This document shows, in pieces, positions 5,189 to 11,360 of a stretch of DNA of 11,360 bases. The stretch is from the NCBI GenBank assembly GCA_964568825.1, contig CAZMSA010000119.1:1-11360 (forward strand), written 5' to 3'. The position numbers and the translations under genes are program-made. The notes beneath the pieces are model-generated. The model was not told where the DNA came from, searched no databases, and worked only from the letters and a program-made list of their open reading frames with translations. This stretch comes from CAVVDT01 sp964568825. GTDB lineage: Bacteria; Pseudomonadota; Alphaproteobacteria; Rhizobiales; Aestuariivirgaceae. Positions within the stretch are counted from its first letter, which is position 1, and the number at the start of each line of letters is the position of its first letter.

Positions 5189-7833
5189 TCTATGTCTGGA
5201 TTCGCGGCCTCATTGCCCGCTCACCTCTTCGCATCACGGGAGCGACGACGGGCATTGCGCTGGCTTTTGCCCTTCTGGCCTCGCTTGGCCTGTTTCTGGC
5301 ATCAAGTTCGCTATCGATGACGTCGCGAGCGGTTTCCGGCGTGCCGATCGACTGGCAAGTGGAAATGGTGCCCACCGCCGATGCCCGGACGGTCAAGGAA
5401 GCCATCAGAAAATCGGCGCTGATTTCGGCGCTGCATCAGGTTGATTACGCCGCTATCGATGGCTTTGTCGCGCAAACCGGCGGCACCACCCAGACTACCG
5501 GGCCCGGCAAGGTCATCGCATTTGACGCCGGCTATGCGGCCGCATTTCCCCAAGAACTGCGGCTGCTGGCGGGCACTCTGGATGGTCCGTTGGTTGCCCA
5601 GCAAACGGCTGCCAACCTGCATGTGTCGCCAGGCGATACGGTTACCATCAGACGTCCGGGTCTCGATGCGGTCAATGTCGTGGTTGCCGGCGTGGTCGAT
5701 CTGCCGGATGCTGATTCCCTGTTTCAGGCCGTCGGCCTGCCGCGACAGGCGGCCCCGCAAGCGCCGCCCGACAATGTTCTCATCCTCCCCGCCAGCGACT
5801 GGGCCAGATTATTCTCGCCCCAGGAAAAAGTGCGGCCGGATTCCATCCGCCACCAGTTCCACGTTCGCCTCGAGCGCAAGCAGTTGCCCGCCGATCCCAC
5901 CCAGGCCTACCAATTCGTCACCGGCGCCGTTCACAACCTGGAAGCGCGCGTGGCTGGCCAGGCGCTGGTCGGCGACAACCTCGGCGCCCGCCTCGATGCC
6001 GTTCGCGGCGATGCGCTTTATGCTCGGGTGCTGTTCTTGTTCCTCGGCATTCCCGGCATAGCGCTGGCGGCGATCATGACGATGACGGTGACCTCGACCA
6101 ACGCTGACCGGCGGCGTCGCGAACGCGCACTGCTGCGGGTACGCGGCGCCAGCCTCGGCCAGGTCGTGCGCGCCGCGGGTGCGGAAGCGGTACTCTGCGC
6201 CATTGCCGGCATCGCCCTGGGGCTTGGCGTCACGGCGGCCTTTGCCATGGCACGAGGCGCAGGCACGTTCGCGCCCGACTGGCTTACCCTTGCCCTGTCC
6301 TGTGGGCTCGCCCTCGTGCTGGCCTTTGCGGCCATCCTGTTGCCCGCCATCCGCGAAACCCGCGAACTGACCGTTATGGCGGCGCGCGGCTTCGTGCCAA
6401 AGACACGGCCGCCGCTTTGGGAACGGACCTATGCCGATCTCGCACTGCTCGTGTTATCCGGCCTGTTCTTCTGGCAGGTGGCATCGACCGGCTACCAGAT
6501 CGTCCTGGCGCCCGAGGGGGTGGCGGCAACAGCCGTCGACTACAAGGCCTTCATTTCTCCCGCCCTCTTCTGGATTGGCTCGATGCTGCTGGCGTTTCGC
6601 GTGGCGCGCCTCATCGTCGATCGCGGCCGCAAGGCGATCGGCAAGGCCGTCAGGCCCTTTTCCGGTTCGCTGGCTCCGGCCATCGCAGCATCGCTGGCGC
6701 ATCAGTCACGGCGTCTGGCCTTCGGCGTCGCGATGCTGTCGCTTGCCGTCTCCTTCGCGGTGTCGACGTCGATCTTCAACACCACCTACAACGCCCAGGC
6801 CCGCGTTGATGCCGAACTGACGAACGGGGCCGATGTCACTGTCTTCGGGACCACCAATACCCCGGCCGGCGATCATCTGAAGGCACTGGCAAAGTTGCCC
6901 GGTGTTGTAGCGGCCGTGCCGATGCAGCATCGCTTCGCCTATGTCGGCGCCGATCTGCAGGATCTTTTTGGGATCGATCCGACGACAATAGGTGAGGCCA
7001 CGCATCTGTCGGATGCCTATTTCTCCGGCGCCACGGCCGCCCAGGCGCTCAAGGCCCTGCACACTACGCCCGACGGCGTATTGGTTTCGCAGGAAACGGT
7101 CAGTGACTTCCAGCTCACCCAGGGCGATACCATCAACCTGCGCCTCATGAACGCTGCCGACCATCAATATCACCGGGTGCCCTTTCATTTCGTTGGCGTG
7201 GCGCGCGAGTTTCCGACCGCGCCGAAGGATTCCTTCCTCGTTGCCAATTCGACCTACATTGCGAAGATAACCGGCAACAGTGCGCAGGAGTACGTCCTAA
7301 TGAAATCAAGCGGCGACCCGGCCGTGGTTGCCAGATCGGCCGGCAAGTTGCTTGCCGGCACGCCCGCGCTCAAGGTCAAGGACATCGGTGAAGCCACTCG
7401 CATCATCGGATCGAACCTGGCAGCCGTCGATCTGCACGGCTTGACGCGGATCGAACTGACCTTTGCAGCAATCATGGCGGCGGCAGCCTCTGGTCTGCTT
7501 CTCCTGCTTGGATTGTTCGAGCGCCGCCGGGCCTTCGCGGTGCTCAATGTCATCGGCACGCGCCCCGGCCAACTGGCGGCGTTCATCTGGAGCGAGGGCC
7601 TGCTTGTTCTGGCTGGTGGGCTCTTCTTCGGTGCGGGCGCCGGCCTGGCGACGGCATGGATGTTGGTCAAGCTGTTGACCGGCGTGTTCGATCCACCGCC
7701 GGAAAGCCTGGTGTGGCCCGTCGGCTATCTCGCCATCATCATCGCCTTTGTGGTGGCATCGAGCGCTATTGCACTGGCCATCACCAGCCGCACTGCCGCC
7801 GGGCCGTCGGCAGGTCTCCTGCGCGATACGTGA
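5185..7833 (+). CDS. ABC transporter permease with two FtsX-like domains
   Basis: This 882-residue inner-membrane protein is a double FtsX permease. I count about ten membrane helices: one N-terminal (about 16-40), three around 282-390 forming the first FtsX domain, two linkers (about 417-435 and 456-476), one at about 510-531, and three at about 758-777, 795-825 and 842-866 forming the second. Two large loops (about 41-280 and 532-757) should be periplasmic, as in MacB/LolC/YbbP proteins. Both FtsX domains carry the conserved coupling helix after their first helix: RRERALLRVRGASLGQV (311-327) and ERRRAFAVLNVIGTRPGQL (779-797). The layout recalls YbbP, which pairs with one ATPase, whereas here two precede it. 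It starts on the ATGA overlap with ATPase 2. Such proteins usually move lipids or drive periplasmic partners rather than pump small solutes. Confidence 0.9.
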   Translation: MIYVWIRGLIARSPLRITGATTGIALAFALLASLGLFLASSSLSMTSRAVSGVPIDWQVEMVPTADARTVKEAIRKSALISALHQVDYAAIDGFVAQTGGTTQTTGPGKVIAFDAGYAAAFPQELRLLAGTLDGPLVAQQTAANLHVSPGDTVTIRRPGLDAVNVVVAGVVDLPDADSLFQAVGLPRQAAPQAPPDNVLILPASDWARLFSPQEKVRPDSIRHQFHVRLERKQLPADPTQAYQFVTGAVHNLEARVAGQALVGDNLGARLDAVRGDALYARVLFLFLGIPGIALAAIMTMTVTSTNADRRRRERALLRVRGASLGQVVRAAGAEAVLCAIAGIALGLGVTAAFAMARGAGTFAPDWLTLALSCGLALVLAFAAILLPAIRETRELTVMAARGFVPKTRPPLWERTYADLALLVLSGLFFWQVASTGYQIVLAPEGVAATAVDYKAFISPALFWIGSMLLAFRVARLIVDRGRKAIGKAVRPFSGSLAPAIAASLAHQSRRLAFGVAMLSLAVSFAVSTSIFNTTYNAQARVDAELTNGADVTVFGTTNTPAGDHLKALAKLPGVVAAVPMQHRFAYVGADLQDLFGIDPTTIGEATHLSDAYFSGATAAQALKALHTTPDGVLVSQETVSDFQLTQGDTINLRLMNAADHQYHRVPFHFVGVAREFPTAPKDSFLVANSTYIAKITGNSAQEYVLMKSSGDPAVVARSAGKLLAGTPALKVKDIGEATRIIGSNLAAVDLHGLTRIELTFAAIMAAAASGLLLLLGLFERRRAFAVLNVIGTRPGQLAAFIWSEGLLVLAGGLFFGAGAGLATAWMLVKLLTGVFDPPPESLVWPVGYLAIIIAFVVASSAIALAITSRTAAGPSAGLLRDT

Positions 7834-7865
7834 TCGGTGACTTTTTTGGTGTTCGGCTACCCTCG

Positions 7866-8024
7866 TTATATTGACCTACTGCGCGTCAGTTTGAACAGGT
7901 GACCCGAGAAAGGATCCTCGCGCAGGACGCCCTCGACCAGCATGGCCAGGCCATCCATCCCCTTGCGCATGTCGGTGACGCCGGCGGCAATATGCACCTT
8001 CACACCGGAGGGAAGCATCATCAT
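7866..8024 (-). pseudogene. tnpB: truncated IS66 tnpB (N-terminal part)
   Basis: The first 44 residues match the IS66 accessory protein TnpB, with LPSGVKVHIAAGVTDMRKGM and DPFSGHLF, the well-conserved N-terminal block of the family (normal length about 115). After F44 (base 7893) the similarity stops and eight unrelated residues lead to a stop at 7866. The start overlaps the tnpA stop as ATGA, as is normal in IS66 elements; two further ATG codons follow immediately, so the exact first codon is open. Only the first third survives and the rest of the element on this side is gone. Confidence 0.85.
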
Positions 8025-8670
8025 GACGCCGCTCCTTCCAGAACCTCGATCATCTCGCGGATCGCATCGGGTTCCATGTCGCGGGCAAAACGCACACGCC
8101 GCCCGCCAACCAGTTCCACTTCGATTCCGTTCGACGCTCTTTCGACTATCACAGGCCCGGAGTGCGGGCTTGCAGGCACCGCCGCCGCATCGGGTTGCTC
8201 CGGGCCGTCGCTCACCGTCACCGGCAGGAAGACCGGCTCGGGCGGTGGCGGGGCGAATTCGCGCTTCCATCGGAATGGCAGACGCGTGTCGATCCCGTAT
8301 TTCCTGGCCACGCCGACACCGACGCATCCGGCTCGATGGCCTCAGCCATGATCCGCTTCTTGTCCGTAGCCCGGAAATTCCGCCGCCCGTCCGGCATGGC
8401 AACCGCCGAGGGAACATAGCCCGTCGACGTGGCGCCGGTTTCCCTGTCAGCCATATGGCCAGAGCCGCATTCGCGGCGATAAGGCAGCCGGCGGACAGGT
8501 GCCGGAGTTTCGTATCTGAACTTCGCCCGCCAGTTGCCGAACCGCTTCAGCGGCAGGCCATGCGCCTCCCAATATTCCCTTTGATTCAAGTCGCTTGCGG
8601 CCCAGCCTTGCAGATGCGAACGCCAGAATGCCTCCAGCTCCGCACGCTTCGTCTCCTTCATTCGCGGCAC
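8021..8670 (-). pseudogene. tnpA: frameshifted IS66 tnpA
   Basis: This is the IS66 first-ORF protein, which has a helix-turn-helix region and is needed with TnpB and TnpC for transposition. The N-terminal part reads KRAELEAFWRSHLQGW, SDLNQREYWEAHGLPLKRFG and MPDGRRNFRATDKKRI; the C-terminal part, in another frame, reads ARKYGIDTRLPFRWKREF and VIVERASNGIEVELVGGRRV. The two join at about 8312-8313, where one base is missing between 'ASVS' and 'VARKYG'. The start is taken as GTG at 8670, with AGGAGGG six bases upstream; ATG at 8661 is the alternative. The frameshift destroys the helix-turn-helix continuation, so the gene should be dead unless the missing base is a sequencing error. Confidence 0.82.
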
Positions 8671-8733
8671 GATCGTCCCTCCTGTTCCACAGACTTCGCC
8701 GTGAAGGACAAGATCGCAACCGCCAGGCCGAAA

Positions 8734-8759
8734 ACAACTGTGCAATCAACGGACGCGTA
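8734..8759 (-). repeat. IS66 terminal inverted repeat, tnpA-side end
   Basis: Read on the minus strand from 8759 the end begins TACGCGTCCGTTGATTGCAC. It matches the other end at 14 of 20 positions and continues with a GTTGT block after one inserted base. It lies about 64 bp before the tnpA ribosome site, as expected for the 5' end of an IS66 element. Confidence 0.65.
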
Positions 8760-8785
8760 GTAAGCGTCGTGTCCTTGCACGTTGT
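8760..8785 (+). repeat. IS66 terminal inverted repeat, tnpC-side end
   Basis: Read on the plus strand this end begins GTAAGCGTCGTGTCCTTGCAC; IS66 ends typically start with GTAA. It borders the tnpC stop codon directly and abuts the opposite end at 8759 with no more than one base between them. Confidence 0.7.
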
Positions 8786-8889
8786 CAGTTGACGGCGGCG
8801 GTGGGGCGCCAGTTCCAGGGCAGGAGGTCGTCGAGACGGCTCATGGAATGGCCATCGAGCATGCGTTGCAGGACGTCCTTGAGGTACCC
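8785..8889 (-). pseudogene. tnpC: C-terminal remnant of IS66 tnpC transposase
   Basis: On the minus strand about 33 codons read YLKDVLQRMLDGHSM, then SRLDDLLPWNWRPTAAVN and a stop. The LPWNW block with 'DxL(x)R' before it marks the extreme C-terminus of IS66 TnpC. Upstream of the tyrosine at 8886 the frame meets a TAG within three codons, so everything before it, including the DDE catalytic domain, is missing. The stop runs straight into the terminal inverted repeat. This fragment is too short for usual ORF listings and explains a stretch that otherwise looks intergenic. Confidence 0.8.
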
Positions 8890-8916
8890 GAACTACACCA
8901 ACGGTGTCTGCGACGT

Positions 8917-8963
8917 GGTTTGCCGTGGCGCGGACTGTAATATTTCTCCACATGCGGCAAACC
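8917..8963. repeat. 9-bp inverted repeat in the integrase upstream region
   Basis: GGTTTGCCG (8917-8925) and CGGCAAACC (8955-8963) are perfect inverted copies separated by 29 bases, and TGG/CCA inside can extend the pairing with a bulge. It lies between the IS66 junction and the integrase start, about 145 bp upstream. It could be a protein-binding site, a stem-loop or a trace of another mobile element. Confidence 0.4.
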
Positions 8964-9106
8964 GGCCAAATGACGCTCTATGCAGCCGAGTGGGCGGCTG
9001 GCGGCCGCAACCGCTGAGTGCAATAGACCCTGAGAGCCCCCCCGTGTCGGCACGCCGTAACTCACTTGACGCTACCTTGATCGTCATTTGACCAAGGGAG
9101 CCCGCC

Positions 9107-10443
9107 ATGAAATTCACCACCGAACAGTTTGCTGATCGTGCCTTCCGCCAACGCCTTCACCCTCGGGTAACGGCATATTTCTGTTGTCTGTCCGTGGGGC
9201 GCAGGCTGGGTTACTACCGGCCAGATTCAGGTCAATCATTCTGGGTCGCCTCATTGCGTGTGCGCGGCGATTTCTACAGGCGGCAGAGGCTGGGTCGAGC
9301 CGATGATGCCCAGTCAGCAGATGGTTCCAATGTTCTGGACTTCGAGCAAGCCGTGTCCCGCGCGAAAGACTGGTTTGCATTGCCGGAGTTTTTCCACGAG
9401 GCCACCGATACCAAGCCGGTTGGCGAATGTTGCGAGCTTAATGTCTGCCCGGTCGGCGATGTTTACACGGTGTACCACGCCATCCGAGACTTCCTGGCCT
9501 GGAAGCGCTCCTTCGGAACAAAGGGGAGCTTTGTCGCCTGTGTCGCGATGGCAAATCGGTATGCATTGCCCCTCATCGGAACCAGGGGGTCGATGAACTC
9601 ACGCCTGACCACTTGCGCGGCCTTCTGACCTATATCGAATCGACGCCGCCGAAAGTGGGCGGCAAGGATTGCAACGCTCCTGTCGATCCAGAGTTGCTCG
9701 ACCGTGAAGTGCGGCGGAAGCGGCGCGTTACGGCCAACAATACCTTCTCGATGGTTCGCTCAGCACTCAACATGGCCTGGGCGGAAGGCAAGGCCAAGAA
9801 TGATGATGCATGGCGTAGGGTCAAGAGGTTCCGGGCCGTGGATCGGGCCAGACCCGACTACCTGACCCTCGATGAGTGCAAACGTGTTTTGAAAGTATCG
9901 TCGCCTGAGCTGCGGCGCATTGTGCTTGCCGCGCTCTATACGGGCGGGCGGATAACAGAGCTTATGGAATTGCGGGCCAAGGACCTTAATCGCCAGCGAA
10001 TGGCAATCTATATCCGTCCCCTGAAGGTTTACCGGGCACGGCACGTCGCGTTGCCAGTGGAAGGGTATGCCTTCTTCGAGGAACTTGCGGCTGGCAAAGG
10101 CGCAATGGACCGATTGCTGCAAAGAGACAACGGAACCCGCTGGATAGCAACCAACTATCCCGCGGTATTGATCAAGCGGGCCTACAAGGCAGCCGGCTTG
10201 CCGGCAACCTATGTGTTTCACAGCCTGCGACATACGTATGCGACGCTTCTGATGCAGGCTGGTACGCCGGTCGTCGTTGTTGCGCGACAGTTGGGTCACG
10301 CCAACATTCTTTCGGTGGTCCGCACCTATGCCCACTGCGTCGATGATTTCTTCGACGAGGAACTGCGCAAGCGGTTCAAGCCCGGCCTCCGAGGAAATTT
10401 CGACATTGCGCTAAAGGCGGCCATGGCGGTTTCCGCCAACTGA
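9107..10443 (+). pseudogene. phage-type tyrosine recombinase (integrase), frameshifted
   Basis: Tyrosine recombinases integrate and excise islands or prophages. Two overlapping frames make one protein of about 445 residues once a single base is restored. The first (from ATG 9107, with AAGGGAG six bases upstream) gives the N-terminal region: YFCCLSVGRRLGYYRP, RLGRADDAQSADG and a core-binding domain YTVYHAIRDFLAWKRSFGTK. The second, from about 9589, continues VDELTPDHLRGLLTYIEST and carries the whole catalytic domain: Arg in TGGRITEL, Lys in PLKVYRARH, HSLRH (His and Arg), His in QLGHAN and the nucleophile Tyr in RTYAH (codon 10327-10329). The break is in the G run at 9585-9589, where five Gs stand for an expected six. 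If the base is truly missing, only a truncated protein is made. No tRNA or direct-repeat attachment site is visible nearby. Confidence 0.82.
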
Positions 10444-10456
10444 CCGATCCCGGTAA

Positions 10457-11128
10457 TCAGAAGCCCTTCAACACCGCAAATTCATCGACCGGTGCGCGGT
10501 CCGTTCGCAGCCGGTTGATGGGTGCCGACTCATCCATGAAACCAAGCGCCACACCGCAGAACAACATCAATTCATCCGGCGGATTGAGGTGATTGGCAAC
10601 TGTGACGAACCACTGCCCCCAGGCTTCCTGCGCACAGGTGTGCAGACCATGATGCCGCGCCATCAGCATGAGGCTCTGCAAGAACATCCCGCAGTCCGCC
10701 CATTGCGGTGGTCCCATGGTGCGGTCGAGATAAACGAAAAGGCCAACCGGTGCGCCGAAAAATTCAAAGTTGCAGTGGAACTGCCTGAGCCTGGCGTGCC
10801 TATCCTCTCGGGCTACGTTGATGGTGGCGTAAAGGTCTTCGCCACATTTGAATCGACGGGACTCATACGGTTCTTTCAGGTCCTTGGGATAGACGCGATA
10901 TTCCTGTCCATCGCCCCTGGGCACTTCCTGCATGCGCGCTTGAATGTCGTTCAACAAAGCCGAAAGGGGTTCACCCGTCAGGGCATAGATGTGCCAAGGC
11001 TGAAGATTGCCCCCTGATGGCGCATAAGCAGCAGCCTCAAGAATTGCGCGAACTGTCGCCTCCGGTACCGCATCGGTGCGAAAGGCTCGACAACTAATGC
11101 GCGACCTTAGTGCTTCATCTACATGCAT
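10457..11128 (-). CDS. nitroreductase-family FMN oxidoreductase
   Basis: This 223-residue protein belongs to the nitroreductase (PnbA/NfnB, COG0778) family, dimeric cytoplasmic FMN enzymes that use NAD(P)H to reduce nitro compounds, quinones or enones. Visible features are the phosphate-binding SRISCRAF segment (9-16), APSGGNLQPWHIY (36-48) that lines the FMN, a central ADCGMFLQSLMLMARHHGL helix (144-162) and the C-terminal ALGFMDESAPINRLRTDRAP (194-213) typical of the group. The length is normal and no break is seen. The ATG at 11128 gives the family's usual 'VDEALRSR' opening, though its ribosome site is weak. It converges on the integrase with 13 bp between stops, so its own transcription is independent. 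The natural substrate cannot be predicted. Confidence 0.9.
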   Translation of the reverse strand: MHVDEALRSRISCRAFRTDAVPEATVRAILEAAAYAPSGGNLQPWHIYALTGEPLSALLNDIQARMQEVPRGDGQEYRVYPKDLKEPYESRRFKCGEDLYATINVAREDRHARLRQFHCNFEFFGAPVGLFVYLDRTMGPPQWADCGMFLQSLMLMARHHGLHTCAQEAWGQWFVTVANHLNPPDELMLFCGVALGFMDESAPINRLRTDRAPVDEFAVLKGF

Positions 11129-11211
11129 GTCAGTGCGGCCTCATGAGCGTTCTCAGCATAGGGCGCGCAAGCTAGCGGTAGGCGGACAGATTGGCAATCA
11201 AGCGGCCTGCC
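11129..11211. other. nitroreductase upstream gap
   Basis: This 83-bp gap separates the nitroreductase start from the possible partial gene at the right edge. I see no clear -35/-10 pair, hairpin or repeat in it, and no strong Shine-Dalgarno for the nitroreductase start. Confidence 0.4.
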
Positions 11212-11360
11212 TCACCATGGCAAGGTGCTTTCTTGCATGGCGTCGGCCCTGTAGTGTTTCAACACATGAGCACGGTCGGTGATTTGAGGCTCGCAAACCT
11301 CGCGCTTGAAGTCGGCTGCATGAACTGCCAGCAGCATGGCTTCTATAATCCATCGACACT
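11212..11360 (-). CDS. possible C-terminal end of an unrecognised gene (partial)
   Basis: On the minus strand a frame open from the window edge runs 49 codons to TGA at 11212-11214. It includes AMLLAVHAADFKREV, RAHVLKHYRADAM and ends QESTLPW. The codon choice (GCC, GAC, AAG, CGC, GAG, CTG) is like the neighbouring real genes, and the opposite strand gives no sensible protein. I do not recognise the family. It would lie 83 bp upstream of the nitroreductase on the same strand, close enough for cotranscription. The short length means chance cannot be excluded. Confidence 0.35.
   Translation of the reverse strand, partial: CRWIIEAMLLAVHAADFKREVCEPQITDRAHVLKHYRADAMQESTLPW

Larger units (their letters stand above)
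7866..8889 (-). mobile_element. IS66-family remnants, head-to-tail junction of two element ends
   Basis: Read on the minus strand from right to left the segment holds the last codons of an IS66 tnpC, a terminal inverted repeat, a second terminal repeat facing the other way, then tnpA and the start of tnpB. Recognisable IS66 sequence begins near 8889 and ends near 7893. Most of tnpC and the rest of tnpB are missing, tnpA is frameshifted, and no complete element remains, so it cannot move by itself. The order is that of a tandem pair, or of a circular intermediate, with both flanks deleted. Confidence 0.8.

Noticed and set aside
7834..7865. TTTTTT run after the permease stop as a terminator
   Set aside because: There is a T run at about 7844 but no stable GC-rich stem directly before it.
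7942..8760. 272-residue plus-strand open frame across the IS66 debris
   Set aside because: The minus strand carries clear TnpA and TnpB sequence; the plus frame is low-complexity Pro/Arg-rich shadow.
9613..10443. A separate 276-residue integrase gene starting at TTG 9613
   Set aside because: TTG lies inside the conserved VDELTPDHLRGLL segment, there is no ribosome site, and the core-binding domain sits in the preceding frame; a frameshifted single gene explains it better.
10443..10454. ACCG/CGGT inverted repeat between the integrase and nitroreductase stops as a bidirectional terminator
   Set aside because: Four base pairs with a four-base loop and no T run are too weak.
1..11360. CRISPR array, tRNA or rRNA genes
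   Set aside because: No regularly spaced repeats and no recognisable tRNA or rRNA sequence were seen on either strand.

Overview
The window looks like a chromosomal segment of an alphaproteobacterium, probably of the Hyphomicrobiales (rhizobia-like) group. The reasons are the GC-rich codon use, strong AGGAG-type ribosome binding sites, a candidate EcfG (general stress response) promoter, IS66-family remnants and a rhizobial-style phage-type integrase. This placement is inference from sequence style; no rRNA or tRNA gene is present to fix it.

Layout. (a) 1-362 is a scrapyard: a possible N-terminal integrase fragment (+, about 123-227) joined to a fragment that reads like a FeoB membrane segment (-, about 225-353). 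(b) 363-1853 holds a convergent pair: a bacterial CDP-archaeol-synthase (CarS, DUF46) relative and a YkuE/YaeI-type metallophosphoesterase. Both could act on lipid phosphates, but the link is only by position. (c) 1854-2206 has no convincing gene, only a weak coding-like stretch and a GC-rich hairpin. (d) 2207-3046 (-) is a four-repeat DUF347 membrane protein (COG4705 type). (e) 3264-7833 (+) is a tightly packed four-gene operon: an exported PsbP/DUF1795-like protein, two different LolD/MacB-type ATPases and an 882-residue two-domain FtsX-like permease. Gene junctions are 1 bp apart, 8 bp overlapped and 4 bp overlapped (ATGA). Upstream lies a good match to an EcfG promoter with an inverted repeat over its -10 region. 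(f) 7866-8889 is IS66 debris on the minus strand: a truncated tnpB, a frameshifted tnpA and the last codons of a tnpC. The terminal inverted repeats of the two pieces lie back to back at 8734-8785. (g) 9107-10443 (+) is a tyrosine recombinase broken by a -1 frameshift in a G run, with all C-terminal catalytic residues intact. (h) 10457-11128 (-) is a nitroreductase-family flavoprotein. (i) 11212-11360 (-) may be the C-terminal end of another gene that runs off the window.

How it fits together. The best candidate for an uncharacterised working system is the 3264-7833 operon. It looks like a mechanotransmission-type (type VII) ABC assembly with two non-identical ATPases, one of which has an altered ABC signature, and a dedicated periplasmic partner, possibly switched on by the general stress response. 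The flanking regions are accessory DNA scarred by insertions and deletions.
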